Part shown: piece by piece, positions 12,261-24,884 of the stretch
How the letters are laid out: every line of letters begins with the position of its first letter
Position numbering within the stretch: position 1 is the stretch's first letter
Assembly (NCBI RefSeq): GCF_015832195.1
Contig: NC_052027.1
Coordinates: 14,442,149-14,506,148, forward strand
From: Motacilla alba alba
Lineage: Eukaryota; Chordata; Aves; Passeriformes; Motacillidae
Direction: 5' to 3'
Length of the DNA: 64,000 nt
The notes under the pieces: generated by a model
What the model saw: only the letters and a program-made list of their open reading frames with translations
What the model was told of the DNA's origin: nothing
Database searches by the model: none
Program-made: the position numbers and the translations under genes

Positions 12261-12407
12261 GGGTGCCTGGGAGTACCACGGCCCTTGCCCAGCACCAGGA
12301 GGTGACACCCATCAGCCCGGAGCACAGTGATCTGGACTCCCTGGCCACCCCACCAGGGGCTTGGCAAGGGACAGGCTGGCATGGGGACTGAGCTTGCTTT
12401 GACTGTG

Positions 12408-12413
12408 AATAAA
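12408..12413 (+). terminator. PARP3 poly(A) signal AATAAA, copy 1
   Basis: A canonical AATAAA lies about 150 bases after the PARP3 stop codon and is followed by GT-rich sequence, giving a compact 3'UTR. Confidence 0.85.
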
Positions 12414-13762
12414 AGCACTGTGCCTTGCACCGGGTGGTGCTCTCGCTCTCCTGCCCAGCAAGGCGGGTGTGCTGTAGGGAAGGGTGTCAGTGGGACCCTG
12501 AAGGGATGGCATGGGTGGCTTTTGAGGGGCTGAAGCCTTCAGATGAAAGCTGGTGTCTTTGAGAGCCAGCTGCTCTCATCAGCTTAGCAAGGCACACAGC
12601 TCATGCCCACCCTGTGGTATCAGAGCTACAGAGGGTGAGCAAGATCTGATGCCCTGCCTGGGCATAGAGGAATTCATCCATCCATCCTGAGAGCGAGTGA
12701 CTGCCCTCCCTCTAGTGCCATGCCTCATGCCATGTCTGCTGTCCTGCCCCAGCCTGGCACCCATGCCAAGCCCTTCTTTGTGCTCATGTGTGTCCCTTGA
12801 GCACATATCCGGGTGCTCAGGCTGCCAGGGAAGCGCAACTCCCAGCTGTGTTACCCTGATGCCCCGGGTATCGGTCACCCTGATACCCGGTGCCAGCGGA
12901 GATGATTTGCTCCAGACCTGCCTGTAGCTCTGTCCCTCGAGCCCAAGGAACTTGAGGGCTGAGGTGTTCCTGTGGAAGGACCAGGCCTGGTGCAGTGGGT
13001 GGCCATTCTGGGGGGGCATAGGGCTCAGGAACCCCGATCCCCCCTTCCTGAGCCCCTGCCGGCTGCTAGGACCCAGCAGCTGTCCCCGTGGGAGTGCCAC
13101 GGGTGCAGGCAGTGCAGGCAGTGCCGGGAGTGACAGCTGGTGCCATCCGCAGCTGGCGGGCTGCAGGCAAACAGGATGACGAGCGGGTGACGGGAGCGGG
13201 GACGGGCGAGCGTGGCCTCACACGGGGCCAGCAGCCCCGTTCTGCTGCGGCAGCAACACCAGCAAGCAGGACCCCAGTGAGGAGAGGAGCATCACTCATC
13301 TCCCCAGGAGCAAAGGTGCGCTGAATCCCACCCACCCTGGGGTCCCCTGTGGCCACAGCAAGAGGGTTGAGACAGGCAAGTTGTGCTGTCCCACCTCAGG
13401 ACATACTGGTGCCGTTGGAGGGGGGATGGGGTGTCAGCCTGGCATGGGTGCCCACAGGACCTAGCTATGCTTATCCCTGGCCAGGTTTGGGACAGCCTGG
13501 GTGGCAGCTCTAGGAGAGCCAGAGTGATATGACTTCACTGGCTACCTCTCCCTCCTCAGCACCTTGGAAGTGTGCTGGTTGTCTCTGTATTTCTCTGTGG
13601 CTCTTCTCCATTTTGGTTCGTTCCCTTCACACCTGGCTCCTGATCCCAACAGGCAAGGAGAAGGTAGCAGCCATGGTTGTGGTGGGGTTACCCTCTCTGG
13701 GACACAGGAGAAGAGCCCTTGCTGCCCGGGCACCAGAGCTGCTGGCTTAGTCCTGGAGGGGG
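12414..13762. other. Intergenic PARP3-GPR62 region, copy 1
   Basis: No coding exon is seen. The stretch from about 13500 could hold the 5'UTR and a splice acceptor for GPR62 (pyrimidine tract ending CTCCTCAG at 13559). A single extra G just upstream of the GPR62 start (near 13757) distinguishes this copy from copy 2. Confidence 0.5.
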
Positions 13763-14992
13763 ATGCCGAGCTGGACGGGGTCAAACACCACGGACAGCCT
13801 AGAGCTGCTCTCCATCCCCGAGCACTCCATTGGCCAGGAGGTGGTGGGCCTCTTCTGCATGATCCTGCTCACCCTCACTGCCCTGGTGGCCAACATCGTG
13901 GTGATGGTCACCATCCTCAAAACACCCCTTTTCAGGAAGTTCATCTTTGTGTGCCACCTTTGTGTGGTCAATCTCCTCTCAGCCATTTTCCTCATGCCCC
14001 TGGGGATCATCTCCAGCTCCTCCTGTTTCAACTGGGTTATCTACAGCATTGCTGAGTGCAAGGCCGTGATATTCCTGAACATCTGCTTCATCAGTGCCTC
14101 CATTCTCACCATCTGTATCATCAGCGTGGAGCGGTACTACTACATCGTGCACCCCTTGAGGTATGAGGTCAAGATGACCATCAGGCTGGCGGTGGCTGGA
14201 GTGGTTTTCATTTGGCTCAAGTCTGTTCTCATCACTGTCTTGGCACTAGTGGCATGGCCTCATGGCAACGGGGCCACCAGTGCCAGCCGCTGCACAGTCT
14301 ACTGGAGCCCCGGGGCCCACAAGAAGGTTTTCGTGATCCTCTTCAGCATCACCTGCTTTATTCTGCCCACCATCATTATCCTCGCCGTCTACTCCAGCAT
14401 CTACCGCGTGGCCCGGACTGCGTCCCTGCAGCAGGCACCCGTGCCAGCACAGGCAGTTGCACGCAGACCCCGCTGTGACTCCATCGCCAGCCAAGTGACC
14501 ATCCTCACTGCCAGGATCCTGATGCTGCCCAGGCTGATCCCAGATCGCCTTCTAGGAAGCAACAAGGCCATCCTCACCTTGGTCCTCATTGTGGGACAAT
14601 TCTTGTGCTGCTGGCTGCCTTTCTTTGCTTTCCACTTGCACTCCTCTGTCACTGCTGGCACTGTGGGTGGTGGGCACGGGGAGATGGCGGTCACCTGGAT
14701 TGCCTACTCCTCCTTTGCTGTTAACCCTTTCTTCTATGGGTTGCTGAACCGCCAAATCCGTGAGGAGCTGGCCCGGCTCCGGCGCAGCTGTCTTAACCAT
14801 CCACTTGGTCAGGAGCTCTGTCTTTCCATCTCAGAGGCTTCTGTTCAGGAAAACTTCTTGCAGTTCCTCCAGAGAGCAACTTGCACACTGGAGACCCACA
14901 CCAGCTGCATCAGCCCCAGCCCCAGGAACAGGCTGGACCAGACCACAACCGGCTTCCCCACCCCAGGCCAAGTTCCTGAAGAGGGCAGCTGA
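13763..14992 (+). CDS. GPR62: GPR62, orphan class A GPCR, copy 1 (409 aa)
   Basis: This is a single-exon rhodopsin-family receptor. Seven hydrophobic segments are visible, starting with VVGLFCMILLTLTALVAN. TM3 ends in the ERY motif (SVERYYYIVHP), TM6 carries CCWLP and TM7 NPFFY. An N-terminal NTT sequon supports the chosen start MPSWTGSN. The C-tail ends in SVQENFLQFLQ and a Pro/Ser/Thr-rich end. Similarity is to the GPR61/GPR62 pair. The position between PARP3 and PCBP4 identifies it as GPR62, although the tail also resembles GPR61. The family is reported to signal constitutively through cAMP without a known ligand. Copy 2 differs at one residue (Pro versus His after VARR). Confidence 0.88.
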   Translation: MPSWTGSNTTDSLELLSIPEHSIGQEVVGLFCMILLTLTALVANIVVMVTILKTPLFRKFIFVCHLCVVNLLSAIFLMPLGIISSSSCFNWVIYSIAECKAVIFLNICFISASILTICIISVERYYYIVHPLRYEVKMTIRLAVAGVVFIWLKSVLITVLALVAWPHGNGATSASRCTVYWSPGAHKKVFVILFSITCFILPTIIILAVYSSIYRVARTASLQQAPVPAQAVARRPRCDSIASQVTILTARILMLPRLIPDRLLGSNKAILTLVLIVGQFLCCWLPFFAFHLHSSVTAGTVGGGHGEMAVTWIAYSSFAVNPFFYGLLNRQIREELARLRRSCLNHPLGQELCLSISEASVQENFLQFLQRATCTLETHTSCISPSPRNRLDQTTTGFPTPGQVPEEGS

Positions 14993-15074
14993 GAAGGAGT
15001 CTCTGTCCCACTGTGCTGGGCAGGAGACCTGCCAGGGACACATCAGACCTGCTCGGACCCAATCTCTTGGATTT

Positions 15075-16074
15075 NNNNNNNNNNNNNNNNNNNNNNNNNN
15101 NNNNNNNNNNNNNNNNNNNNNNNNNNNNNNNNNNNNNNNNNNNNNNNNNNNNNNNNNNNNNNNNNNNNNNNNNNNNNNNNNNNNNNNNNNNNNNNNNNNN
15201 NNNNNNNNNNNNNNNNNNNNNNNNNNNNNNNNNNNNNNNNNNNNNNNNNNNNNNNNNNNNNNNNNNNNNNNNNNNNNNNNNNNNNNNNNNNNNNNNNNNN
15301 NNNNNNNNNNNNNNNNNNNNNNNNNNNNNNNNNNNNNNNNNNNNNNNNNNNNNNNNNNNNNNNNNNNNNNNNNNNNNNNNNNNNNNNNNNNNNNNNNNNN
15401 NNNNNNNNNNNNNNNNNNNNNNNNNNNNNNNNNNNNNNNNNNNNNNNNNNNNNNNNNNNNNNNNNNNNNNNNNNNNNNNNNNNNNNNNNNNNNNNNNNNN
15501 NNNNNNNNNNNNNNNNNNNNNNNNNNNNNNNNNNNNNNNNNNNNNNNNNNNNNNNNNNNNNNNNNNNNNNNNNNNNNNNNNNNNNNNNNNNNNNNNNNNN
15601 NNNNNNNNNNNNNNNNNNNNNNNNNNNNNNNNNNNNNNNNNNNNNNNNNNNNNNNNNNNNNNNNNNNNNNNNNNNNNNNNNNNNNNNNNNNNNNNNNNNN
15701 NNNNNNNNNNNNNNNNNNNNNNNNNNNNNNNNNNNNNNNNNNNNNNNNNNNNNNNNNNNNNNNNNNNNNNNNNNNNNNNNNNNNNNNNNNNNNNNNNNNN
15801 NNNNNNNNNNNNNNNNNNNNNNNNNNNNNNNNNNNNNNNNNNNNNNNNNNNNNNNNNNNNNNNNNNNNNNNNNNNNNNNNNNNNNNNNNNNNNNNNNNNN
15901 NNNNNNNNNNNNNNNNNNNNNNNNNNNNNNNNNNNNNNNNNNNNNNNNNNNNNNNNNNNNNNNNNNNNNNNNNNNNNNNNNNNNNNNNNNNNNNNNNNNN
16001 NNNNNNNNNNNNNNNNNNNNNNNNNNNNNNNNNNNNNNNNNNNNNNNNNNNNNNNNNNNNNNNNNNNNNNNNNN
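15075..16074. other. Assembly gap (1000 N)
   Basis: Exactly 1000 undetermined bases sit between the two near-identical blocks. The round number suggests a placeholder of unknown true size. Copy 1 breaks off about 80 bases after the GPR62 stop. Copy 2 resumes inside or downstream of RBM5 intron 9, so the RBM5 3' exons of copy 2 are missing. Confidence 0.99.
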
Positions 16075-16374
16075 CTTTTCATGTAGATCCACTGAAAAGA
16101 GCTAAAGATGTAAAAACACCTCCATCTCCTCACATTACACACATGCAGAAGAGCACAGTGAGACCCCTAACAGCCCATGTGAACATACTGAGCCTTTCCC
16201 TGGGTCACGTATTAAATATGTTCCAGAAGCTTAGCTTTTATCAAGACACAAACTACTCCAAATGGGACATCAGCAAAAACTGAGATTAGGCACCTGTTTT
16301 AATCCAACCACCTTTCCTCTAATTAAAGCAGGTCCAAAGAGATCACACTGCTGCTCGAGTTTGATGTACAGACT

Positions 16375-16680
16375 CAAGGAATCATTCAAGTTGGAAAGGA
16401 CCTTAAAAACCATTGAGTCCAATGGTTAACCCAGCATTGTCAAGTCCACCACTATGCCACATCCCTCAGTGTCACACCCAGGAACAGAGATTCACTGCCC
16501 TTCACAGACCCCATGCCAGCAAATGACCTCCCTGAAACTTAGGAGACTTTTCTTGTACCTCTGTAATTTCCTGTGTTCCAATTTATGGCTGCTCCCTATT
16601 GTCCTCTCCTTATGTATCCTTGAGAATATGTTTCTGCTGCCCTTAGACCCTCCCACTGGATGCTGCTAAGAAGAGCAGCA
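16375..16680 (-). mobile_element. CR1-type LINE fragment (3' end)
   Basis: The plus strand shows the familiar reverse complement of a CR1 3' end: GAATCATTCAAGTTGGAAAG, then CCAATGGTTAACCCAGCATTG, CAAGTCCACCACTATGCCAC and further degenerate sequence. The element is therefore on the minus strand and 5'-truncated; weaker similarity may continue to about 16760. CR1 is the dominant LINE of birds and other sauropsids, which supports the taxonomic guess. It lies in an intron of RBM5 copy 2; the corresponding part of copy 1 would be outside the window. Confidence 0.8.
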
Positions 16681-17045
16681 TCTGCCTCCTCCTCTCTTCT
16701 CAAGGTGGAAGAAGCCTAACTCAATGCACCTGTTCCCACACTGCACGCCCCAGATCTTACAATCTGCCAACAAAGTATGAACCCGCACCAGTACTTCTGC
16801 AATCAAAGCACGAAGCTAGGCTGCAATCCAGAACAGAACTCTGCTACCAAAATAGATTTCCCAAGTGCTCCCAACATCCCACCACCCTTCAAACTGCAGC
16901 TACATATTATCAGCTTTGACACACTGCAGCCATTAACAGTCCCTGAAGGGGGACAGTCCTTCAGACAGCTCAGGGCTCTATATGCTGCGAGGGAGAGAAG
17001 GAGTTCACCAGCTGTTTCTCTCCAGAACACCAGTAAAGTCCTCAC

Positions 17046-20000
17046 CATGGCAGAAGACAGCTGCACAAACGCAAAGCCTCTGTTTTGCTGAGTCTGCTTG
17101 TCTTTGATGAGACGAATATTATTGACTGCCAGAGATGCATACGGAGACAAGGCAGTCATGATGGATTCCACTACTGTGTGAGGAGCAATGTTTCGAAGAA
17201 TGATGGCTGAGGAGAAAAAGGACGACATTAGCAGGGCACACCATGGCTTTGCAGAGTATTTCAAGCCTTCAGCTGGCAGGCTGAGGTACGGAAAGGATTT
17301 TTAGTATGTGTGTTTACATTTCACATTCTAGAGTAAGTCAAAGATCACTTACTATCACAGTAATAATCCACAGACTGAACGGCTTCTGCTGCCCCAGGTG
17401 GTACCTCCTGTTCTGAATCTTCACATGAAGAGAAAATATTTCAGTCAGGACATGGTTCATGCACTTCAAGCTCAGCACTTCATAAGCCAGTGTAGAATCT
17501 ACACGGAACTCTGGTTCCTACACAGGCCAGAAGGTTTCCCACAAACTGAACATGAAAGAGATGATGGTAACGTACCAAATTTGTCCGCTCCACAGCGGAA
17601 GCATTTTAGCCTCCTTCTGAAGTTGTAAAGGCAGCACTGTGACAAACAAGAGAAGCCCAGTAAGAACTTGGGTAATTTTAATAACCCTGCAACAAAGACA
17701 TTTACACGAAGTAACACAACAAAGCTAACCCACCAGAATAATCCAGAAGATCAAAAGCCACCCTTATCTGCACCACAGCTGCTTTTCAGAACATCCCAGC
17801 TACTTTCTCCCTCGTCATCCCAAATTAGTTATTTTAACTGTGTAGTCTTGGGCTTACAATCCCAAGCACAGTCATTACTGTAAAAGGCAGTGTTAGAAGG
17901 GAACACATGCTGGGGAATAATTTAACTTTATGGGGAGCAGGCTTGATTCAGGCGTCACTTTCTTTAAAACACTGAGCAAGTGGTGAGCTCTAGAGCAGCA
18001 CAAACTCTCGCACAGAAACATGTGTTGTACCTTGTTGCAGAGCCAGTCCTCAAATTTAGGCCTTGGGTTGCTGTAGTGCATTGCAATCTGCTTCCCTTGG
18101 ATCACCAGCTTTTTCTGCAAAAAAAGTGGTTTCAATTATTCCTGTATCAAGACACACATGTCCATTTTCCCATGGCAGAGCACCCTTCGGAGGAATCAGT
18201 GCTCCTGAATTAAATGGACAACATATGGGGAGGATGTGGAGGACAACCACCGCCACCTACACCCTGCCCATCCAATCCTGCAGAGAGGAGGACGAGGGCA
18301 GTAAGAGAATGGGATGTGGAGCAAAGATAAACAGAATCAGGGAGTGTAGAAAAAGCTGCCAAACACTAAACGCTGATATGGAACCAGAAAGTGTCTCGAA
18401 GGAGACAGAGTCCTAATCTGTTGCATTCAGATTAACACATTTTTAGGAGTCTCTTTGCCCCCACATTTCTATTCACTTCTGGCATAGCACTGAGAGGCTT
18501 TTTAAACGTGTCCTTAGGTGACTGCTTCACTTCGTCCCCTACTCCAAACACCCCAGACCTTTTAACCACACTTGGATTTACTTTTTCCAAGTACACTTCA
18601 GAAGTGTCCCCTTGAAAATACAGTAATTCCTCCCAAAGGGACCCTGCTTAGACTTCTTGAAGGCTGGATTACAAGTGCCATCAACTGAAACATAACTCAA
18701 GAGTGGTTTCATTTGACTACTGCATCAGTTCAATTGGAAGCCTGCACAAGAGGTTTGTGTTCTTCATTCAGGCAAGAGTTCTCCAAAATGAGTAACTAGA
18801 TTGCACGTGAAGCTTCTCCAGGGGTAGGAAAAGTTCATAATGCTTTCATCACGTCCTCTCACTCTGACTTCAGAGGAGTTAGTAATTTACAGCTATTAAG
18901 AAGCCTTGACTGTCAGCCTCACGCTTTGCCAAGCGTGGGTATGCAGAATGACCTTTCAAAATATGGCTATCAACATATTTTGGTCAAACAGGTGGAAGCA
19001 CATGTGAGGAAGTGCGTATTAGAGGCCACACCCCAGACACTGCAATGGCAGAACCATTTTTATGGCAGGTTGGCTTTCTGCAGAGGTACCAGTGTCAGGA
19101 CCAGTGGCTTTTCTGATAACAGGGTCTGACACAGATCTAGCACGTAGCATGAATAAGGCTCTCACATTCTGCACGACTGAACAGGGCAAAGCCATTGCTC
19201 CTACCGGCAGGAGGGAGGGTTGGAGGGCCCAGCACTCACTGGATGTGCACACATAGAAACAAGGCTGCTGGCATAGTTGCAATACATCGTTCTGTCATCT
19301 AACAGTCAGCAACCCGGCTGCTGGGGACAGGCTATGTTTTCCCTACTACTAAGGTGGTTGCTTACTGGAGTGAATTTGAGTATACTTCAATAAATTATGC
19401 ATCAGTACAGCTTTGTATATATTAAAAAAAATTAAATTTCTGGAAATATGCTCTGCATTAATTTCTTGGTATTAGTCTTTCCCCTGCAGCCACCTGCCCT
19501 ACTGAGCAGCATGTCAGGAAAACAGTATTTGAAAGCTGCTCTCTGGCTGGGGAACACACCCACAGTGTGGGACATATGAAACACTATTCCAGCACAAGGC
19601 ATATGACAACTTCCATCTGCTGGAACTGCCATGAATCCCATGATGGTGCCATTTCTTTATTATAACATCAACAGAGCAGAAAACCAGTCATAATGTTGTC
19701 TTAGGACTGCTGCATCAAATATTCAGGTCCAAGAAAAAAAATTAGTGATTTGACACTTTGCTCACTTTGAGAGTATTTTTAAGTTCTGTTGTTAAAATAG
19801 CTTATGAATCTCAAAGTAGTGAAAGCAAGTGAAACTGTTTGCAGAGCTACAGGAAAATCTCACAGGAAAACAAACCAGAGGATTCTTACTGCATTTTGGC
19901 TTCCTATCAAGTCATAGTAACAAAAAAGCCAAAATACAGAGTCTAACAGATGTGAGATCTCACTGTCTGCCTCATTTAGTTGAAATGAATATGCTTTTTT

Positions 20001-23000
20001 CTCTAGAAGAGCCAGTTCCCCCTCTTTAACTGGGGTAATAGATTATTGCCAAGAACTGACACTTCTCTTTCAGGGTTAATACCAATGTAACACAGAGATG
20101 TGGTGCTTTCTCTGACAACAGAGAAAGAAACATCAAGTGGAAATAAGCTAGGACTTTTTAAAGACTACTAGCCAAATCTTCATAAGACCAATTAAACAGC
20201 AACCAAGTCATTTAATACAATGGCACCTTTCACCAAAGTAGAACTTTCTCTCCTAATTTTCTTACATGTTATAAATTTTAATATATACAAAGCTTTTATT
20301 CTTTAAATCACTGTTATGGAACAAACCACTCCTTCCACCTCTATTTTTTCCTTTTTTTTTTTTTTCTTGTTAAACTGTACAGACTTGTTCCATTTTCAGG
20401 AATATCTAGACTTGGTGAGTGAAGCAACCTGATTGGCTTCCATCCAGCTGGTAGCATCTTGAAAGTGATAAAACTCCACGAAGGCGAAACCACGGCTTAC
20501 ACCTAGAGACAGCATTCAGATATAGACGGGATACTTGTGTTAGTCAGTTCCTTTAAAACAGGTGAATCTCTCTCCAACTGCTTCATTACTTCATGACAAA
20601 GCAGCTTTACAAATGCGACGTCAACTGCTGGGATCTGCTCGTTATTTTGCCATGGCAAGGAACCAAGCTGCCTTAACTGGCTACATTTCACTCGATCTGA
20701 ATCCACGTTTAAGGGTAACCATGCAACAGACTACATACTATTAAATGGGTTTACACTATTATTACTTACCAATACCTGTTAACAAAACCCCCTGTAGACA
20801 GACTTCTTTTAACATGTTGACCAGCTATCTAAGTCTTCCAAAAAGCCACATTCCTTAGCCATGGCAAACCTTTTTTTTTTATTGCATGTGCTTGCAGTTT
20901 GGGGACAATTCTGGATACTCTTTTGGGCTGGGGAAGAGGAAGGTGATGTCAAAAACTGGATTAAGAGCTCTCACCTGTCTTTCTTTTCATCAGCCTCACG
21001 TCTGCAGGCTGAGGACCTTCAAAGGATTCAATAAGCTCACGAATCTGCAGGAGATTTTGATCGAACAGTTAAAATTTTCATAGCTTGCCAGACAGAAGTC
21101 ACAGAAACCACCTACCTTGCAGCACCATGAAAGAGATACACAAAACAATGTTTTCAACACCATCTCAAAGACAAAGAAAACATTTACTGAGAACCCAACG
21201 GGACTGATGAGCATCAAAGTCCATATAATCTTTTGCTACAGGCTAAATCAACTGTAATCCTCACTCAGGACACTGAATCATCCACAACCTGATTCCCTAC
21301 GATTGCGTGTTCTCAGATTAATTGGTCAGTATTTGGCAAAGACTGTGCATGATCCCAAGATTTAAAAAAGAACACGGCTGGTAACCCTCTCCCTGCCTGT
21401 CTAGAAACCCTTTGCTCCTAGCAATGAAAAACAAGAAGCCTGCACTGCAAGGCTCCATGATGAATGTATTCTTACATCTCACGCTAAAGATCTCAGTTCT
21501 TCTGGTGTAACAAAGCTGCTGCGGCACAGGCAGCCTCAGCCTCAGTGCAGAGGCATGGAGGAAAAACAAACGCTAACAAATTCTTTAATTCCAGAGCAGA
21601 AGACAAGGTTTTTCAGCAGCTTCCACAGAATTCAAAGTACATTACATGCAACAGGGCTGCTCAGCAGAATCAAAACTTATCTAAAGCTCCCCATTTATAT
21701 GCTGAGTAGAAACAATATCAGATATGCAAGTGATTTTTTCTAATGAAAAATATAGGGGAAAAAAAGAGAATTGTGTACACAACCAGGAGTAATGTCAACA
21801 AAAGAACTCAACTCTACATTCCAAGATGCATTGTCTACACTCTGAGTCCAGATTTAAACATTCCTATAAATTATGCTACAGTTACTGCACAGCTGTAGAG
21901 CTACACCAGTATCTCAGAAACAAGAACCGTTCTACAGCATTCTGTGTAATGTCTGACTGGGCTGTCTCATTTGTATGCAGGAACCTACACTTATTTCAAA
22001 CACTCATGAAAATGTTAGAGCAGTATTCGGTGATTAGGAACCCTCAATATCAGGAGGGTAACAAGCAATCGACGAAAAAGCAAAAGAAAAAATCTCCATT
22101 GTAGGAATGGTGCAAATGTATTCTCTGTGTTAGCAATTAAGGCATATAGACATCGAAGGCAGAGGCGGAGTCTTGACTGAAAACAAACTGGGGTAGCTCA
22201 GCTTTTACCTCTCAAATAACACTTTTGTGCTTATAGCTTAGTAACCAAAATAACCCACGAAGGAAAAAAACTCTAAAAAGTTCCCACAGATAAGAAAACC
22301 TTAAAGCTTTAACATCTTTTTAATGAACACGTCAGACAAGCAAGCACCGAGCTCATCAGTACTTGCTCCCTCAGCTCGGCAGCAGCCATTTTGACTCCCA
22401 CAGCTGTGCCCACACAAAGCAGCTTTGTGCAGGGCTGTGCTCGGCTAAGGAGCTCGGTGACTGTGTGTGACCCCATCGGTCACAAGTTCTGGCCCCGATA
22501 AAGACCAGAAAAACTGGTGATTGCCACCTCTTTGTCTCTGTCCCCCTCCCCCCTCCCTGCAGTGGGGCGAAACAGCAAAAAAAATCCGCCTCTTCGCTCT
22601 CACACAGAAAAGCAGCAAAGAGCAGACAGTTTAAAATCCACTCTTCGGGAAAGCATCCGTGAAAAAAGGAGCATTCACAGCTCGTTCTATCTGAAAAGGA
22701 CTGATTAACATTGAACTGACCTCTATAATTTAACACTGGGAGTTTAAACGCTTTCAGGACTCAAAATGGCAGCGCGACAGCGCTCGAGAGGGGCCACCAT
22801 GATGCAGCGCTCAACAAAATGGCAGCAACCGCTCCGGCACGGCCCTGCCCGGGGGCAAGGCAGGCACAGCCCTGCCCGGCTACTCACATCGTTCTCCGTG
22901 ACCGTGATGGGGAGCCCACGCAACATGATGGTCTTGCTTTCTTTTTCATCGTTAATATCGTTCCTGTAGTCGTGCTCGCCGTAGTCGCCATCGGAATGGT

Positions 23001-23790
23001 ATCCGTCCTCCGATTTGTCGCTGTTCCTGCGCTCCCGCTCCCTCTGGAAGCCAGCGCCCAGGGTTAGCCACCGCGACTCCCGGCAGCGTGTCCCCCCAGC
23101 GCCACACGGGCCCCGCCCGCCGGCCCGGGGCTGCTCCCCCCGGCCCCGGGCAGCGCTCCGGCACCGAACCCGCTCCCAGCGCCCTCCGCCCCGCAGCGCC
23201 GGCCCCGGCCCCCGGCCCCGCTCACCTCAGGGCTATCGTAATCGCGGCTGTCGTAGTCTCTATCATAGTCTCGGCTATCGCGACTGTCGTAGTCTCGGCA
23301 GTCCCGACTATCGTAGTCCCGGCAATCGTAGTCTCGGCTGTCCCGGCTGTCGTAGTCGCGGCAGTCTCGGCTATCGTAGTCTCGGCAATCGCGGCTGTCG
23401 CGACTGTCGTAGTCTCGGCAGACCCGGCTGTCTCGACTGTCGTAGTCCCGACTGTCGTAGTCGCGGCAGTCTCGGCTATCGCGGCTGTCGTAGTCTCGGC
23501 TATCGTAGTCGCGGCTGTCGTAGTCGCGATAGTCATCATAGCGGTCACCGCGGCGCTCCTCACTGGACCTCTTGTAGTCATCCCTACGCCGGCTGCGGGA
23601 CTCCCGCTCGTCGCGGTCCTCCCTCTCCACGATGGAGCCGTAGCGGCCGCTCCGCTCCGTCCTGCTCACCCTGCGGGGCACAGCGGGCCGAGCTCAGAGC
23701 GTGAAGCGCCCGTCGCGACCCCCACCACTGCCCGCCTCCTCCCGTCTCCCCTCGCCCTCCCGCCGCCGCTCACCGCTTGTCCGAGCCCAT
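17046..23790 (-). CDS. RBM5: RBM5, RNA-binding motif protein 5, copy 2 (first 378 residues; 3' exons lost in gap)
   Basis: Coding exons on the minus strand are 23790-23774, 23670-23226, 23043-22888, 21044-20975, 20502-20429, 18114-18031, 17636-17576, 17418-17353 and 17206-17046. After the expanded RDYDS region come RRM1 and the RanBP2-type zinc finger (DWLCNK|CCLYNF...CFRCGADKF). A short linker and most of RRM2 follow (RNP2 IILRNIA, RNP1 RGFAFVQL). The next expected exon, continuing RRM2, is not in 16075-17045, so it and the OCRE and G-patch parts fall in the gap or beyond. The part shared with copy 1 encodes the same protein. Intron 9 contains the CR1 fragment. Confidence 0.94.
23232..23534 (-). 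repeat. Coding tandem repeat in RBM5 exon 2 (RDYDS units), copy 2
   Basis: The array has the same length and encodes the same protein as at 5573-5875. Its stability between copies contrasts with the non-coding minisatellite 1.5 kb away, which changed by about 140 bases. Confidence 0.9.
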
Positions 23791-24004
23791 GCCGCCGCCC
23801 AGGATCCGCAGGCACCCGGCACAGCACTATCCGGCACCACACGCCAAGCACACCCGCACAATCCCTCTCGCTGCCTCGCCACAAAATGGCGCCTAAGGGA
23901 CCGCCCGTCTTCTACCCAGCAGCCACCTCGCGCCCCGACTGGAAGCTTCCAATCGGGGCGCAGGCGCAGCGGCCGCGCGGCACGCTGGGAAATGTAGTTG
24001 GGGG
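23791..24004 (-). promoter_or_regulatory. RBM5 CpG-island promoter / 5'UTR, copy 2
   Basis: The motif set matches copy 1: YY1-like, CCAAT, NRF1-like and the ZNF143-type element at about 23987-23999. A C-to-T change sits just outside the ZNF143 core (GCTGGGAAATG instead of GCCGGGAAATG). Confidence 0.62.
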
Positions 24005-24884
24005 GCTGCCGCCATTAAGGGCCCTGCGGTCCGGTCTCCCCCACTCATGGCACCGGGATGCTCAGAGCCCCGTCCAGCTCGACTCTGGACACTGCCCGGA
24101 ATGGGGCAGCCGCAACTGCTCTGTGAAACAGGTCCCCGTGCCTCGCCACAGTGCATTCCTTCCTCATGTCCAATCGAAAACTGTTGTCAGTTTAGAGCAG
24201 TTATCCCTTGTGCTGTGACTATGTGCCCCATCCAAAGCCCCGCTCCCGCCGACTTGGAGCCCTTTAGGAAGGGGCTCTTAAGTTCCCTCTGGAGTCATCT
24301 CTTCTGCACAGTGAAGAACCCCAGCTCCTACCCCCTGTCAATAGCTAAATAGTTGTCATGGCCCACCGTCCCTTTGGGGAGCACCTGCCTCAGTTCAAAG
24401 TGAAAAATTTCTGCCCCAAGGGAGGATGTGGGACTGTACCCCCACTGCCCTGCACTGCTCGGGCTCATACGGCCAAGCCCAGGAGCTGCAAAGCCAGCAA
24501 GACTTTGGCCCCAGCAACGTTGTCCTCTTCATATTTCCAGGACAAAGGGCCCCTCTTCCCATGAAACCAGCAGCATCCCTGCTCCTGCACAGCTGCTCCT
24601 GCCTGGACCTGCAGCCTTCGAGCATGGCAGGCGCTGGCAGGAGCAGGCAGAGGCTGCTGAGAACCCTTCAAACCACATTCAAATGCAGTCAGGTCCTCCT
24701 CACTGCCTGACCCTTAGCCCTGAGAGTTTGCTTGGGACCCAGGAAAAGGTATTTAACATTCAAAATGGTGCCATCTTTATTTTTTTTCAAGACAGTTTTG
24801 TTAGTCTCAGAGCATGGCGGAGTGGGGCTGGCTGGAGGGCAGGGTGGGTCAGGGTCACCTCATCCAGGGACTGCTTGGCAGAGC

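Larger units (their letters stand above)
1..15074 (+). repeat. Large direct duplication, copy 1 (left end outside window)
   Basis: Base 1 aligns with 17662 and base 15074 with 32504. The two blocks stay collinear through exons, introns and intergenic DNA. By eye I find only three substitutions in the first ~720 bases. The offset moves from 17661 to about 17430 because of a few indels: one base in a poly-T near 2690, one near 4610, about 7 bases near 6900, 140 bases in the minisatellite, 91 bases at 8325-8415, 9 bases in PARP3 exon 6, and single bases near 12755 and 13757. The block ends abruptly at the N run. It most likely represents a second haplotype or an unmerged contig overlap. Confidence 0.95.

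Noticed and set aside
14760..16283. Long open frames crossing the N run
   Set aside because: They exist only because N codons are read as open; most residues are undetermined.
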